Origin: Paramacrobiotus metropolitanus | Lineage: Eukaryota; Tardigrada; Eutardigrada; Parachela; Macrobiotidae | Direction of reading: 5' to 3' | Assembly (NCBI RefSeq): GCF_019649055.1 | Contig: NW_026570226.1 | Location: 3,097,912 to 3,161,911 of the forward strand | DNA: 64,000 nt | Shown here: positions 1-12,205 of the stretch, in pieces | Layout of the letters: the number at the start of each line of letters is the position of its first letter | How positions within the stretch are numbered: the first letter of the stretch is position 1 | Notes under the pieces: generated by a model | What the model was told of the DNA's origin: nothing | Database searches by the model: none | What the model saw: only the letters and a program-made list of their open reading frames with translations | Made by a program: the position numbers and the translations under genes

Positions 1-222
1 AAGAGTCTCGGTATGCACTATGCAGTTCACTAATATTCGCTGACCTGTCGCTAACAGCCGATTCATTTGTCAACAATCAAACGGTTCAGCAAAGCACAGT
101 GCGCATTTACGGCAATAGTGGCTACGTCTCGTATTAAAAACCTTTGCTTTGCTTCTGATAGTTGAAGTTAAGATTCATCCAGAAATAATACCGAAGCCGT
201 AATTCCGTCCAAGCAGCGTACA

Positions 223-2934
223 ATGGCGTCCATCTGGTACAAATTTGTGCCGCGGCGCAGTCATCATCGCCACCACCAACCGTATATTGTGCTGTTACTA
301 GGCGAAACCGGATCGGGAAAGTCGACATTAATAAACTACCTCACTAATTTTTTTCAAGGCGGCGATTTATTACAGCCGAAAATAGCCGTACCGAACCGCT
401 ATTATCGTTCTACGGAAGCCTATACTCACAGCGAGAAGTCCATCGGGGATCAAAGCAAAAGCAAAACGGCCAAATGGTAAACCTGTTTACTTTGTGACTA
501 ATACTGTAGCTGGCTTCTTTCCCTTAATTGTCGTTATCGCATGGCGATTAATAATTTTTGAATGTGATTTTAATTGCTACGCGAACTCGACCATATTTTT
601 GATTGTTAAAAGCTGTACTTTCCGCAGGTGTATTGATTTATCTTTAATTTATAGCTCCACGTATGAATTCAATCTGGAAGGCAAGGACTTCCGTTTCATC
701 GATTCGCCGGGATTAAGCGACACAGGCGGAGTACAGCAAGACGATCAGAATGTGGCCTGTATTCTGGAGGCCGCTGAGAAAGCCGGCGCGTTAACGGCCG
801 TGATCCTCATCATCAACGGCACCGTGTCCAGAGCGACCGTCAACTTGTCCAACACCATGGCAAGACTACGGGGAAATCTGCCGGATGTACTGATAGACAA
901 TTTAATTGTGGTGCTAACCAATTGCGCTCTCGGGACTTACAACTTCGATTTTAAATCGCTTCTGCCTTGGAAGATCAAATCTCAGAATGTGTTTATCATG
1001 GACAATTCGGCTCTCAGCCGCGATCCATCAGATTGGCAACGTAATTCACATCTCATGAACGGTAACAAATATAAAACATTAAAAAAAAAGACTGAACTGG
1101 ACAAATTAATGACCACGAAATCTTATAACTGTCATGCACGTTGTAGGGATACAGAAGGCTTGGAACACGTCCATGGATGAGATCCAGAAGATGGTCTACC
1201 GCATCACAGATCTGGATGAAAAGTCAACAGGTGTCTTCAAAGACCTGCGCGACAATCGAGAAAAAATCAAAGAAGAAATGCACAAAATCCTACTGGAAAT
1301 CAATAAGCTACAGCAAACTCAGGACGAGCTGGAGAACGCACAGAATCAGCGTCAGGCGGCCATGCAAGACTCCAACCGGTACAGTAACTTCAAGCAGACC
1401 CAGGAAGTGGAGTACTCATACTTGGTGGATGCCGACTACTACAGCACCATGTGTATAATCCACAGTACTGACCGTGTCTGCCATGATCATTGTCGATTAC
1501 CGGAAACGCCACAAACCAACACCGGCGTCCATGTAAAGTGCGCCTGCATGAACGGGGGTGTGCGCTGTCAAGAATGTCAGTGTGGGCATGAGACGCACTA
1601 TCACGCTCGCAAGAAACTGGCTCGGGGAAAGAAAACCGTTGAGAAGATCCTAGACGATGTAAAACGCCAGCATGATAACGCTGCGGTACGCTTTCGCGAA
1701 TCCCACGATAAAGTGACCAAGTTAAGGGATGACCTTAAGCTGCTGGAGCAAACGCTGCTGGAGAAACAGGCGCAGATCGAAAGCTGCTGTTGGGAGCTGC
1801 AGCGCATCTGTAGTGCATTCAATTTCGCGGATGAGATGAACGCGGTGCTGGTGGCGTTGCAGCAAAATGCCCGGACTTTACGGTCCGTGAAAGCGCGCCA
1901 GGAAGCGGATAAGATGATTCGGGCTATCGAAGACGTTGTGCGACGACTGCAACCAGCTACTTCGAATCGGCACCACAGTCAACAGGATTGCGACGGTTAT
2001 TATGAGGACTTTGATTCTGGTATGAGCAAAACGGTGTCCTATGAAAACTCGTTTGAGGTCCCGGGGACGCATAATTCAGTGCTTTTCAAACCTTTTTTTT
2101 GTAGGTTTAGCACAATCACGTGCCGGCCACGGCCAGTATAACAACAACACAGGGCGCCAAGGTAGAAGCTACAGCTTAAATCGCAGCGAAGGTGGGATGC
2201 GGTATGCGCAACCAGACCCTGCCACTTTGAACGCCAGTTCCCGATTCTCCATCGGCAGCACTAAATTAAGCCAACTCGCATGCAGACATCACAATCATCC
2301 TTCTGGATGTGCGTTTAAGAACTGCTATTTTGAGCATATTTGCTCCAACTGCGGCCAAAGCAACCACACGGCGCTACAGTGCCGCGCTATGCAGTCAGCT
2401 GCAGTTGCGGCTTCGCACGCTTTACAGCTGCTTCCGGGTGCCTGTCGATACCACAACCGCCCGAGCGGCTGCCGAGCTACAGACTGCAAGTTTCCACACA
2501 TTTGCGGTTATTGCGCAAGGGACAACCATAACGCCCTGCAGTGCCGCGATCGAGTGCCACAAACAACAGCGAACCGCTCCCTTGGAACGCCGTCGAAACC
2601 GGGAACCTCCACCACAGCCATCAGTCAAGGCGCCGATGCACCCTGCAAGTATTTCAATGGACTCGGAGGATGTCTAAACAGCAGCTGTCAATTTGCGCAT
2701 AAATGCCGGCTGTGTGGGAAACTGAATCATGCGGAGCCCACATGCAACAAGAAAACTGTCCCGGTCGTTAAAAGTAAACCGGCAAAACCGAAAGAAGAGA
2801 ACTGGAAGAATATTCCGGGAGTGTGCTATGAGTTCAACAGGGAACTGCCGTGTAAAAGGAGTCCTTGTGCTTATAAACATCTGTGCGGCATCTGTGGCCA
2901 GTTGCACACGGCTCTGCAGCACCGCCGATACTGA
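223..2934 (+). CDS. P-loop (AIG1/IMAP-like) GTPase fused to coiled coil, Cys-rich segment and four CCCH-CCHC zinc-finger pairs
   Basis: Four exons with matching phases: 223-476, 655-1040, 1147-2019 and 2105-2934, giving 780 aa. G1 motif GETGSGKST is at residues 27-35 and G3 DSPG at 101-104. The G4 position reads LTNC instead of NKxD, as I recall for the AIG1-like P-loop proteins with a Cys/His-rich insert found in fungi and invertebrates. Exon 3 encodes long charged coiled coils around a Cys-rich patch (CHDHC, later CQECQCGHETHYH). Exon 4 carries four repeats, each a CCCH finger (C-X8-C-X4-C-X3-H) followed by a CCHC knuckle (C-X2-C-X4-H-X4-C). The last knuckle is altered: His replaces the final Cys and one residue is missing. 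No signal peptide or membrane segment, so it is probably cytosolic. CCCH and CCHC fingers usually bind single-stranded RNA; an RNA-sensing or antiviral role is inference. A decayed copy of the 3' end lies at 9.36-9.59 kb. Confidence 0.82.
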
Positions 2935-3418
2935 CAATAACAATCAAACTATTTTTTGCTTTTTCTCTTTAACAGACGAGCGGTAAATTCTTATCAAGCG
3001 CGGTTTTTTCCTTCGGTATTAGCGTAATATTTAAACTTTTTGATTTATGCTTACAGATGTTCTATAGAACATTTTTAAGAAGGCTTTCGTAAACACGGAA
3101 AAATGCGTGAAGCGTTATTGATTGTCAACCTAGCCGACTTTAACAGTAGTCCAAATTCGATCAACATCAGATTACACATTTTAAATACTTTATCATTAAT
3201 ATCCGAACCTGCTTGCCTACTTGCTTGTTTGTCGCCAGGGTGAAATTATAAGATTTATTGTTGCCCATAAAGGGATTGTCCCTTGTCCCTTGACAACTTT
3301 ACCTCCTTTGTTATTAAAAAAAGCAGCTGCATCGTTAGGATAGGCTAACGTTGCATTTAAGGTTTGGCAGATTTATTTAGCGCAACTATCCTTCTAAAGC
3401 TACAGTAAATAAATATTC
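2935..3418. other. intergenic spacer between convergent genes
   Basis: This AT-rich stretch separates the 3' end of the GTPase-zinc-finger gene from the 3' end of the minus-strand secreted gene. I see no ORF or RNA gene. An AATAAA-type hexamer near 3,405 could serve as a polyadenylation signal. Confidence 0.5.
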
Positions 3419-6341
3419 TCAAAAGTAATTGACAGGCATCGGCACTGTCCACGTCTCAGCGATCCTAGCATCGGCTGTCTGAAGGAACTTGTTGATGACA
3501 TCCTTGGTCGGATAGCGCCACAATTTCCAGTAAATCGCGGTGTCCATTTTGGGGTACGACAAGGAGAAATTGAATTTGGACACGTCGTTCCTGAAACGAT
3601 AACACACGAGTGCAGCGTAGAGCGAGAATTTATAGCTTCAGGTAAAACGGTCGGCTGCAGCTTGACTCACCCATCAACTGTCTGCATGTCGTCATCGCGT
3701 CCACTTAAAGTAATGGTCAGTGTAATATTATCCATCGTTATGGGATTGGCTTCTGCAAACGCCTGTTGTACCGCGTCTACTATTTGGTTGGAATTCTGCA
3801 TGTAAAAGCCAAATTCGGTAATTCATCTTTTACTATTCCGAACTAGTTCAGAACTCCATTAATGTTAACTACATTAATTTTTCTAACTGGAACATTGACA
3901 GAACTTACCAAAGTTTTTTCGGAATATCCATCATCTTCGGCTAGCAGTCGGACACGCATGACATCTTCCATCGTCGACTGAACATACAAAACAAATGCTT
4001 CTGTTACGGGACAGTGTGATGGCGGAATCATAGAGGACGCTTCTTGGCAAGCACGCAGAATAGACGCTTTCAGCTGCGCACGATCCAGCGGAGCTTCTCG
4101 GCCCAGCGTGAAGACATTCATCACTTAATCGGCATCAGATCGTCTCATATCCAAAGTGAGCCCGTTGAGTTTATTATAAATAGCTTGCGCGTATGATAAT
4201 CGACCATCGAGTTGAGCCACAGCATCCCATACAAAGCGATTAAAATAGACGAAAAAACTGATACTCAGTCCGTCCGGGTCCAAGTTCCACAGACGGACGG
4301 ACCTGCGGGAAATCAGCGAACAATGTCAACTTTTTTAGACCGTTCTACATTTTGCCACGTACAATCTTTAGACAAATAAATTAACTGAATGAATATACTT
4401 GTGCTGTTCTCTGTTGTATTGGCATTAAGACGCTTTTGCATTAGCCTTTCCAGTTCCGGCATGAGCTGTATGGACATCGGTCGGTCCAGGTACATACGAA
4501 AGGAATAAGCCCGATTCAGCGGACGCGATCGCAGCGACTTAATACCAGTTTCTTCTCCAAAGATATCGCGGAAGCGCGGGTCATATTTATAATAGCGTCC
4601 TGAGACATTTCGCAGTCCGGGCAAGGCCAATTTTCTTACGTAAACTTTCTCCTTGATGGTCGGCACGAAGGAAAACGGTAGAACGGTCATTCTGAGAACA
4701 GCCCGAGAATAATAATTACTCATAAAAATGAGTTTCTAAGAAAATTAAAAAAGACTAAGCGCACTAACCGACCAATACTTAGTACTTACCCGGAAAAGGA
4801 ACCATTAGCTCTGTTAGTGACCACAGCCGGCTCGAAAGCCGCCAAGTGAATTTTTACATTGGCTGTTCCGTCCTCGCTACAATTTTTCCACTTTCGGTCT
4901 TCCAGAATCGTAGCCAATAGATCGGACGGTAACTGGTCGGTATCGAAAGAACCAGGCGAGAACTGATTTTCTGCCAGATAGTAGGACGAGTAAAAGTCAC
5001 TTTGCGGTGCAGCACTACCAAAGATATTTCCAGGGGGTTGTATAAAGCCCTTTTCTCCCAGTCGCTGCCAGAAAATTTCAGCGGAAGGCGGAGCGAGTTT
5101 TGGCAGCTCGCGGAATGATATGGTCCGAGCCGGCATACATGACCGCGTACAGTTCCGGGGTGTAGACAGCTCGTCCAACGGTAGAATGTAGACAATCGAT
5201 ACTAGAGGTGACCTTCGTGGGATAACGAACGGTATTGCTTCATGATCAAGATCGAGTTAATATTAATTTACCCTTTACTGGAAAACCAGTCCCAGGTTTG
5301 TCCCAGCCTGACGATCTGAACACGCCTCGGACTCATGGAACGATTTTCTAGGAAAAGAGTATTTTTCGTTTTTAAGTAGTATTTTCAATTTTTAACTAAC
5401 ACATGTCCTCTAGTATGCAAATGATAATGGTTAGCTCCAGTTAAAAATAATGAAAAGCTGCGAATTCGAGAAATGCCAGTTAATTCGCTGCATTATAGCA
5501 AACTTCGACACATTTTCACAATGTGGATTCGCGTACCGTTCACCAGGGAAGGGGTTGTGGTGTTCCGCATTAGAAAATCTGATGATGTTTTATAAATATC
5601 GTGTACAAGGTTATACAAATATATAAGCGATAACTATCTAAATCAATTTTTAAAATATTTTGTCATGGGGAGCGACGCGGAGAATACCGTGTGTCTGGTG
5701 CCCGGTAGGCGAATTCGGTATTGCGAAAATGTGCGAAATGGGAAACATTATCGAAAATAATTGTATTTCACACGGGAGTACCAAAACTGGGCGCCCATGC
5801 ATACGCCAGAGCATCTTCTAGTTCAGTGGCGCTGCGGTTGGTTTGCGGCAGTGCGATACGGTGAACGCCCATAAATTTTGGAAACTCCAGGAAGTTCTTG
5901 AAGTTCAGAATGGTAAAGTCCTTAGCGCGTGCATAGAACAATAAATTTTTGTAGCCGCGTAGAGCTGCAATCTGCACACGGCGCGGCATCTGGTACTTTT
6001 GTAGAACAGTGCCGTTACCGGCGGCGACGGTAAAGTTAAATAGCTCATCACTTGACCAATTGGAGCAGAGGCTCATTGACCCGTCAAATGTTTCGTTCTC
6101 CCCTGCAGAAACGATTGGTTCTCAGCCGGATTCAGTTGAAAATCACTAAGTAGTGGTATTTTACACTTAGAAAGTTTGGAGAATACGTACACGGATCCCT
6201 GCTGAGTAGGTGGAGTCTCGTATCATTTGGATAGGGATTTCCAAGAGGATTGACAGCTTTGATATGGTCTGCAGTTTTGCCGTTATCGTCGGACGTTTGG
6301 CCAAACGCAAACGGTAGTAGAACCAAAACCACTAACAACAT
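3419..6341 (-). pseudogene. secreted glycoprotein of unknown family, copy A (8 exons, probable pseudogene)
   Basis: Exons inferred by comparing the three copies: 6341-~6195, 5782-6102, 5272-5347, 4790-5201, 4399-4691, 3909-4302, 3671-3795 and 3419-3590. The first exon starts with a signal peptide (MLLVVLVLLPFAFG). About 640 aa would follow, with several N-glycosylation sites (NRS, NGT, NTT, NGS) and no obvious membrane anchor. Splice sites and phases agree at most junctions, for example phase 1 between exons 2 and 3, phase 2 between 4 and 5, phase 0 between 6 and 7, and phase 2 between 7 and 8. Junctions 1-2, 3-4 and 5-6 do not match in phase. Exon 6 has an in-frame TAA near 4125-4127 where copy B reads TCT, and a 4-nt insertion at its start. 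These breaks make copy A a likely pseudogene. I do not recognise the fold. A TATAAA-like hexamer lies about 155 nt upstream (6497-6502, minus strand). Confidence 0.6.
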
Positions 6342-7095
6342 AATCACTACGCTACAGTCAACAGCAAAGATGAAAAAGTATTTCGCCGAATCATGGGATA
6401 CAATATTAACTAACAACGAACTAATTATGCTTAAATGAGCTAATTTTACCGCCCAGACGAAGCCACTGCAGTAATAGATATCACGTACAGTCTGATTTTA
6501 TAAGGAGCTCATAACAATATTATGAGCCGCGCTACACCGTGTCAGCGCAAGACGTACTTTAATTGTACAAGTTAGTACCAGGACGGCAGGACGTAAAATC
6601 ATAATTCAAGTTTTACAATCCATTCAGTTTCTGGTTAGGGTGGTGGATAACAACATGAAGTTGTGATGCGCAAGTAAGAAACCGTGGTTGCCTTGTAAGA
6701 AACCCTTTACCGGCATTCGTAAGATGTATTGTCTATAATCAGCTGAAGATTGCATTGGCCGAGGTTTCACGAAATGTCGCTGTTAAATTCAGTAGTTTAC
6801 ACCTTTATACCTGGTTCTTGCAATCAATAAAACTTAACAATCCGGTAATAAAACTGTCTGCAGTTTTCCTGAACATTAGTGCCAGCCTGCCAGACTAAAG
6901 TTTTGTAAAGGATAAAACCATATATATCTACAGCGTATATATGCCGAAACGTCCAGGAGGCAAGACAAGGATCACTGCGGGCGCACATTAACGGGCATAT
7001 CATCAGCTACACATGGGACGACTGCAGCCTACAACGCAGGGACTGAAATAGCGAAAAATCAATAATGGACGCCCCCTGGGGGGACGCTTTGCGAA

Positions 7096-7117
7096 CCCCC
7101 CCCCCCGGGGGGGGGGG
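7096..7117. repeat. perfect palindrome of 11 C followed by 11 G
   Basis: The sequence runs C11 then G11 with no interruption. A second, smaller C5-T-G6 block sits 20 bp upstream (7074-7085). It can form a hairpin or G-quadruplex, or could mark a gap closure or assembly join. Confidence 0.9.
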
Positions 7118-7454
7118 AAGTCTAAACATGTTTGACCTTTTGTACGAATTAAAATACTTAAATTTTGATGGATTTCTGAATGGCTGCTTCGAGGGGACGT
7201 TTTGTAGAAGTTGTTTGAGGAAACGACATCTTTATACACAACTGTTAAATTCCACCGGGAATCCATTCGCGCGAAGCGCGAAGCCAGCGGACAGACTGAC
7301 GGGGCTAACTGCTAGAAATTCGATAAAAAATGCTATAGATATCTCTTTTTTGCAAGCTGTGGTATAGGGAAGCTGGGAGCTGGCTGGAGATAAGGAAAGA
7401 AGCCGGTAAAAAGAAGTAGGTGTATCTACAAATCACGCTGTAATCAGTGTTGCT

Positions 7455-8280
7455 TTACTTAGTAAAAGTAAATAGTAAACCATACTTAGTAAGCCGTTTT
7501 TGCCTTTTACTAATTAAGTAAAAAGTAAGTAAGCAGCAAAACGGAAAAGTAAAAGTAAGAGCAGCCGAGGCTTCAGAAGTAAATAGTAAGTAAAAGAAAG
7601 AGGCGCGAAACGGAAATAGTTTAATTAGTAAAGTAGTCTTTTTACTAAACGTCCGCAACAGATAAAAGTGACGGGCATCATCAGAATTCTGCTGAACATG
7701 CTTTTTTCCATAGAAGTTACGTTTGGCAGTACAGGTTTTCTTCTGAAGCGCTAAAATTTCTGCACTGCAGACGCCTTCAGCGGTTAAGGTGGGCGACTTA
7801 CGTGACTGCCAGGCGTATTAGCTAGTGCTGCTTCACTGCAACGGATACGATGTAATGACTTTTGATAATTTTGGTTAAAAAAATAAGTACTGTAATTTTA
7901 CACAGAACCGAATTCTTTATTGAAACAAATTTCTGAGCACAAACTGAAAGTAATCGGTGTGCACACTGTCGCATAGTACAACCTGTACAAGCAGTTATTT
8001 TTGTTTTAGATACTTAATATGCTTAAGAAATGAATAATTGTGGCAAAATTGAAAACTTTTGTTGCGTACTGCGATTTTTCGCAAAACACGAATAGTAAAT
8101 ACTAGTTTACTAGTGATGACTAAGTTAGTAAAAGTAAGTAAGGTTACGATAAAAAAAGTAAAAAGTAAGTAAAAGTAAGGAAGAAAGATTATGAAAAGTA
8201 AATAGTAAAGTAAATAGTAAAGTCAATAGCCAGACGAAAAGTAAAAAGTAAGTAAGGTTTTGGGGCAATAGTAAATACAA
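7455..8280. repeat. degenerate AGTAA/AGTAAA simple-sequence blocks
   Basis: Two purine-rich stretches (about 7455-7640 and 8090-8280) consist of irregular AGTAA, AGTAAA and AAGTAAGT units on the plus strand, separated by about 450 bp of ordinary sequence. No coding sense. It looks like a decayed microsatellite. Confidence 0.75.
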
Positions 8281-9354
8281 CACTGGCTGTAATCCCAGCT
8301 ACCTAGTTTAATCTTCAGCCCATCTCACCTCTGCGGTCTCATTCTTACCCTATTTTTGAAACTCACCGCTAGTTTGTGCAAGTTAACAGTTGTGCAAGCT
8401 AACGGGCTTAATGATGGACGCAAATGTCTTGATCTGCATGAGGACTGTAGCCGGCCAACCTTTACGCGTACAAGATAGCGCATTGGGCAAACCCAGTTTC
8501 CGGGTTTTATTAAAACCGACATAATGCTGTTTTAAAATCGCGCGGAGCGCGCAAAGATTAATTTTTTGGTGCTTAAATGGTGCAGTTTCGCGTGTTTCTG
8601 GTCAAAAAATATTAAATTATCACCCGCCTTATTTGTTACTCATTCCCATCATATCTTTCTATAACCGCAATTCCCACCGCTTTTTTTATCTTACATTCAC
8701 TCCCGCAAACGTTGGCCACTAAACAGTTGCGATTTTGCGTGAAGAAATAGGTATGTAATTGTACTCTATGTGTTTAGTACTTGAGAAGACAGGCCGATCG
8801 ACTGCTAGCTGGCTGCCGAAATACACCTTGACGGGCAAGGTAGCGAACAACGACAAGGTGATCTGACAGTATCGTATTACGACTTACGAGTATGAGCTTA
8901 GATATGCATGGAACAAATTATTTCAACTGATTAAACAGCTAGAACAAAGAAAACCAAATTATCGAGGAATTTAATTTAAAATTGAAAGACCCCCATTTTA
9001 ATTTTATAATTTATTTGAATTTTACAAAAATGGACACCTTTGGCAGCAGTGATGGACAAACTATTTTCAATGATGGACACTGTGTCCATTAATGGACACT
9101 ATTTCAGTCTTTGCTACAACGTCGAACCGGCGTCATACGTAGCACGGAAGAATAGAATCGTTTTTAGATTAAGATCTTAATTCTGGTACGAATAGTCGGT
9201 CTACCAGCTAAATTATTTTCAATAAGCCTACTCGTAGTTTCATTTAGAAATACGGCTTGACGACTACAAGCCGCTTACAATATTTACGTCGCTATTTTCA
9301 TTCGGCGATACATTATTCAATAAACCCGGTGTATGTATGTCTGAACAGCCGTTG

Positions 9355-9586
9355 TTTTTGCGCGTAAATGCCGGTTGTGCCGAAAAACTGAATCCTGTTG
9401 TGCGGGTAACAAGCAAACTGTCCCTGTCGTTAAAAGTAAACCGGCGAAATTTAAAGAAGAAAACTAGAAGAAGATTCGGGAGTGTGTTACGAGTTCAACC
9501 GGGAACTGCCGTGTAAAAAGAGACCGTGCGATTATAAAGATATCTGCGGCATCTGTGTTAAGCTGCACACCGCTCTGCCACTCTGA
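9355..9586 (+). pseudogene. 3' fragment of the GTPase-zinc-finger gene
   Basis: This piece aligns with the last 240 bp of the gene ending at 2934: KCRLC, the linker VVKSKPAK, then VCYEFNRELPCK and CGIC are all recognisable in one frame. It has an in-frame stop in the linker (AAC TAG AAG), has lost the His/Cys of the third knuckle, and ends early after HTAL. Nothing of the GTPase or coiled-coil part lies upstream. It sits beside secreted copy B just as the full gene sits beside copy A, so it marks the edge of the duplicated unit. Confidence 0.85.
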
Positions 9587-11149
9587 TCACAACAATAATC
9601 AAAATTATCATTCTGAGCACAATAATCAAACTGCTAATACGTGAAAGTAGCACTGTCAAAAGTTTTGCTATAAAACGATCCCGTCTTTAACGATTTTCTC
9701 TTGTTATTTAACAGAAGGTTATCCCAAGACCGTTGAGACTTTTGCAAGATTTATTCTGCGAAATTATTTCTACTACGAAGCTAAATACAGATTGTCAAAA
9801 CTGACAGGCACAGGCAGTATCCATGTATCAACCAATCTGGCATCGGCTGTCTGCAGGAACTTGTTGATGACTTCCTTCGTCGGATAGCGCCATAATTTCC
9901 AGCGAAAGCCGGTGTCAATTTTGGAGTACGACAAGGAGAAACTGAATTTGGACACATCGTTCCTGAAACGATAATACACAAGTGTGACGTGCCTCAGAAA
10001 AAAATTCCCAGTAACCAAGACTGTGTGCAGCTTGACTCACCCATCAACTGTCTGCATGTCGTCTTCTCGGCCACTTAAACTAATGGTCAGTGTAATGTTA
10101 TCGATTGTTATGGGATTGGCTTCAGCAAACGCTTGTCGTACAGCGTTTAAGATTTGGTCGGAATTCTGTATATAAAAGTCAAAATCAGTAATTTTAACTA
10201 TGTTATACACAATTTGTTCAGATGTTCATTAACGTAAATTGTCAATGGTATCTAAAGATTTTTCTGAAATCGACGATACCGATAGAATACTGAACTTACC
10301 AAAGTTTTTTCTACATATCCATCATTTTCGTCCAGCAAACTGATACGCAAATAATGTACCATCGTCGACTGAACATACAAAACAAGTACACCTGTCACGG
10401 GACAGTGTGATGGCGGAATCATAAAGGTCTCTTCTTGGCAAGCTCGCAGAACAGACGCTTTCTGCTGTGCACCATCCAGCGGAGGCTCGCTGCTGAGCGT
10501 ATAGACATCCATCCCAGAATCGGCGTCAGATCGTCTCTTATCCAGAGTGATCCCGTTGAGTCTATTATAAATAACTTTCGCGTACGATAATCGGCTGTCG
10601 AGATGAGCCAACAAATCCCATACTCCGCTAACGAAAAAGATGAAGAAATCGACGCTCAGTTCGTCCGGGTCCAGGTTCCACAGCCGTACCTGCGGGAACC
10701 CTGCGGAGAATGTCAACATTATTTAGACAGTTCTGTATTTCGCAACAGATTTTAAAAAAATAAATCGATTTGCCATACCTATGCTGTCCTTTGTTGTGTT
10801 AGCGTGAAGGCGCTCCCACATTAGCTTTTCCAGTTCCGGCAGGAGCTGTATGGACATCGGCCGGTCGAGGTACATGCGGAAGGAAAATGCCCGGGTGAAC
10901 GGACGTGATAGCAGCGCCTTTATACCAGACTTTACTCCCAAAAGAACATCAGAAAAGTGTCGATCGAATTTATAGTATCGCTCTGGAAAATCTCCCAATT
11001 TGTTCAAGGGCAATGTTCTAGCGAAAACTTTGTCCTTTATAGCTGGCACGAAGGAAAACGGTAAAACGGTCAATCTGAAAACAGCCAGAGCAGAAATCAA
11101 GAAAACGAGCGGGCGAAAGCACCTTAGGAAAATTTAACTGATAAAAATA

Positions 11150-11335
11150 AGAAAAAAAAAGTTAAAAATTTAAGCAAACCAATTAGGCCAAAAAATCGAA
11201 GAAAATCTGCGGAACAATAAGAAAACGCTAGAATTTACAGGAAATCACAAGAAAACATAAGAAATATTAGAGAAGTTTAGAATGCATGAGAAAACATGAG
11301 AAAAAACAAGGAAACCAAGGAAGTTTTGAAAACTG
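11150..11335. repeat. degenerate AGAAAACAT-type repeat in intron 4 of secreted copy B
   Basis: The intron consists of loose repeats of AGAAAACATAAG and related units. The same block lies in copy C at about 38,690-38,875. A pyrimidine-rich mirror version on the other strand appears at 58,330-58,530. Confidence 0.6.
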
Positions 11336-11521
11336 GGATATCTACGATCGATTAATGAATAAACAGTGACTTACGTGGAAAACGAGCCATTATATCTGTA
11401 AATGGCAACTGCCGGTTCAAAAGCGGCAAGGTGAATTTTCACATTGGCCTTTCCTTCCTCACTACAATTGTAAAACTTTCGACTTTCCATAACCATAGCA
11501 GATAGATCGGACGGTAACCGG

Positions 11522-11883
11522 TGACGGAATATAGCAGTACAGTACGTAAAGTGACGGCTTTACTCGTACTTTCTATTATTCGCTGTACTTTCTCGATCTT
11601 TCTCTTTTGTGTTCGGATTTACTTTTGGTTGTTTCTACACGGATGCGCCGTGTCTATATAAGTCCGTGAGTGGCAGTACTTTGGAGATCAGTTCTCTCAC
11701 TACGGGTTTTGGCAGTTTCGGAGTTTCTAATTAAATTATCGTCGGAGATGCAGTTCTCGCTTCGCGTAGATTCGTAGACTTAGCTATGCCACATTGAGAT
11801 TATCAGCTCATACTCTGTCGTTGAGTAGGTCGGTAGGATAGATTATTACGGTAATTATTCCTATCGTACTGATCTCTCCGTCA
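11522..11883 (+). repeat. solo LTR (362 bp) inside an exon of secreted copy B
   Basis: Starts TGACGG and ends CCGTCA, the short inverted termini expected of an LTR. It contains a TATATAAG box near 11,655, and is followed at once by TGGCGCCC. The insertion point is clear because copy C continues with exon 4 coding sequence at the same place. Confidence 0.8.
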
Positions 11884-12205
11884 TGGCGCCCACCGATGTT
11901 CGAACCTTTCCGATGGCTTAGCTAAGTAAACTGTGATTGAAATTGTGATTGTGAATGTTGGCTTCTAGAAAGTGCTCAGTCCGGGTACAACTGTACTGAC
12001 TGGACGGATGTCCGGGCAGCTGGTCTGCCGTCTGGACGCCTAAACGTTAGTAGTCCGGGTACTGGCGACGCTTTGGTAAGGGGAAACCCTGCTGATTCGT
12101 GCCTGCGACCCACGGCGAAAACCTGTAAATGTCCGGGGGCTTTGCCCCGTCTGGACGCTGAGCAGTTTGTCCTGCCAGCAGGGCGATGCAGGGATAACCT
12201 GTAGA
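11884..12205 (+). mobile_element. primer-binding site and truncated internal part of an LTR retroelement
   Basis: TGGCGCCCACCGATG directly follows the LTR and matches the usual form of a tRNA primer-binding site. About 300 bp of internal sequence follow, with no recognisable gag or pol, then copy B resumes in exon 3. The second LTR is absent. Confidence 0.65.

Larger units (their letters stand above)
6430..9350. other. non-coding spacer
   Basis: No convincing gene. The first 200 bp resemble the DNA upstream of secreted copies B and C (13.08-13.3 kb, 40.3-40.5 kb), so the duplication extends here. The rest holds a C11G11 palindrome (7096-7117), AGTAA-rich simple sequence (7455-7640, 8090-8280) and a short hairpin built on TGGACAC near 9,060-9,105. 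Short ORFs here look random. Confidence 0.5.
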
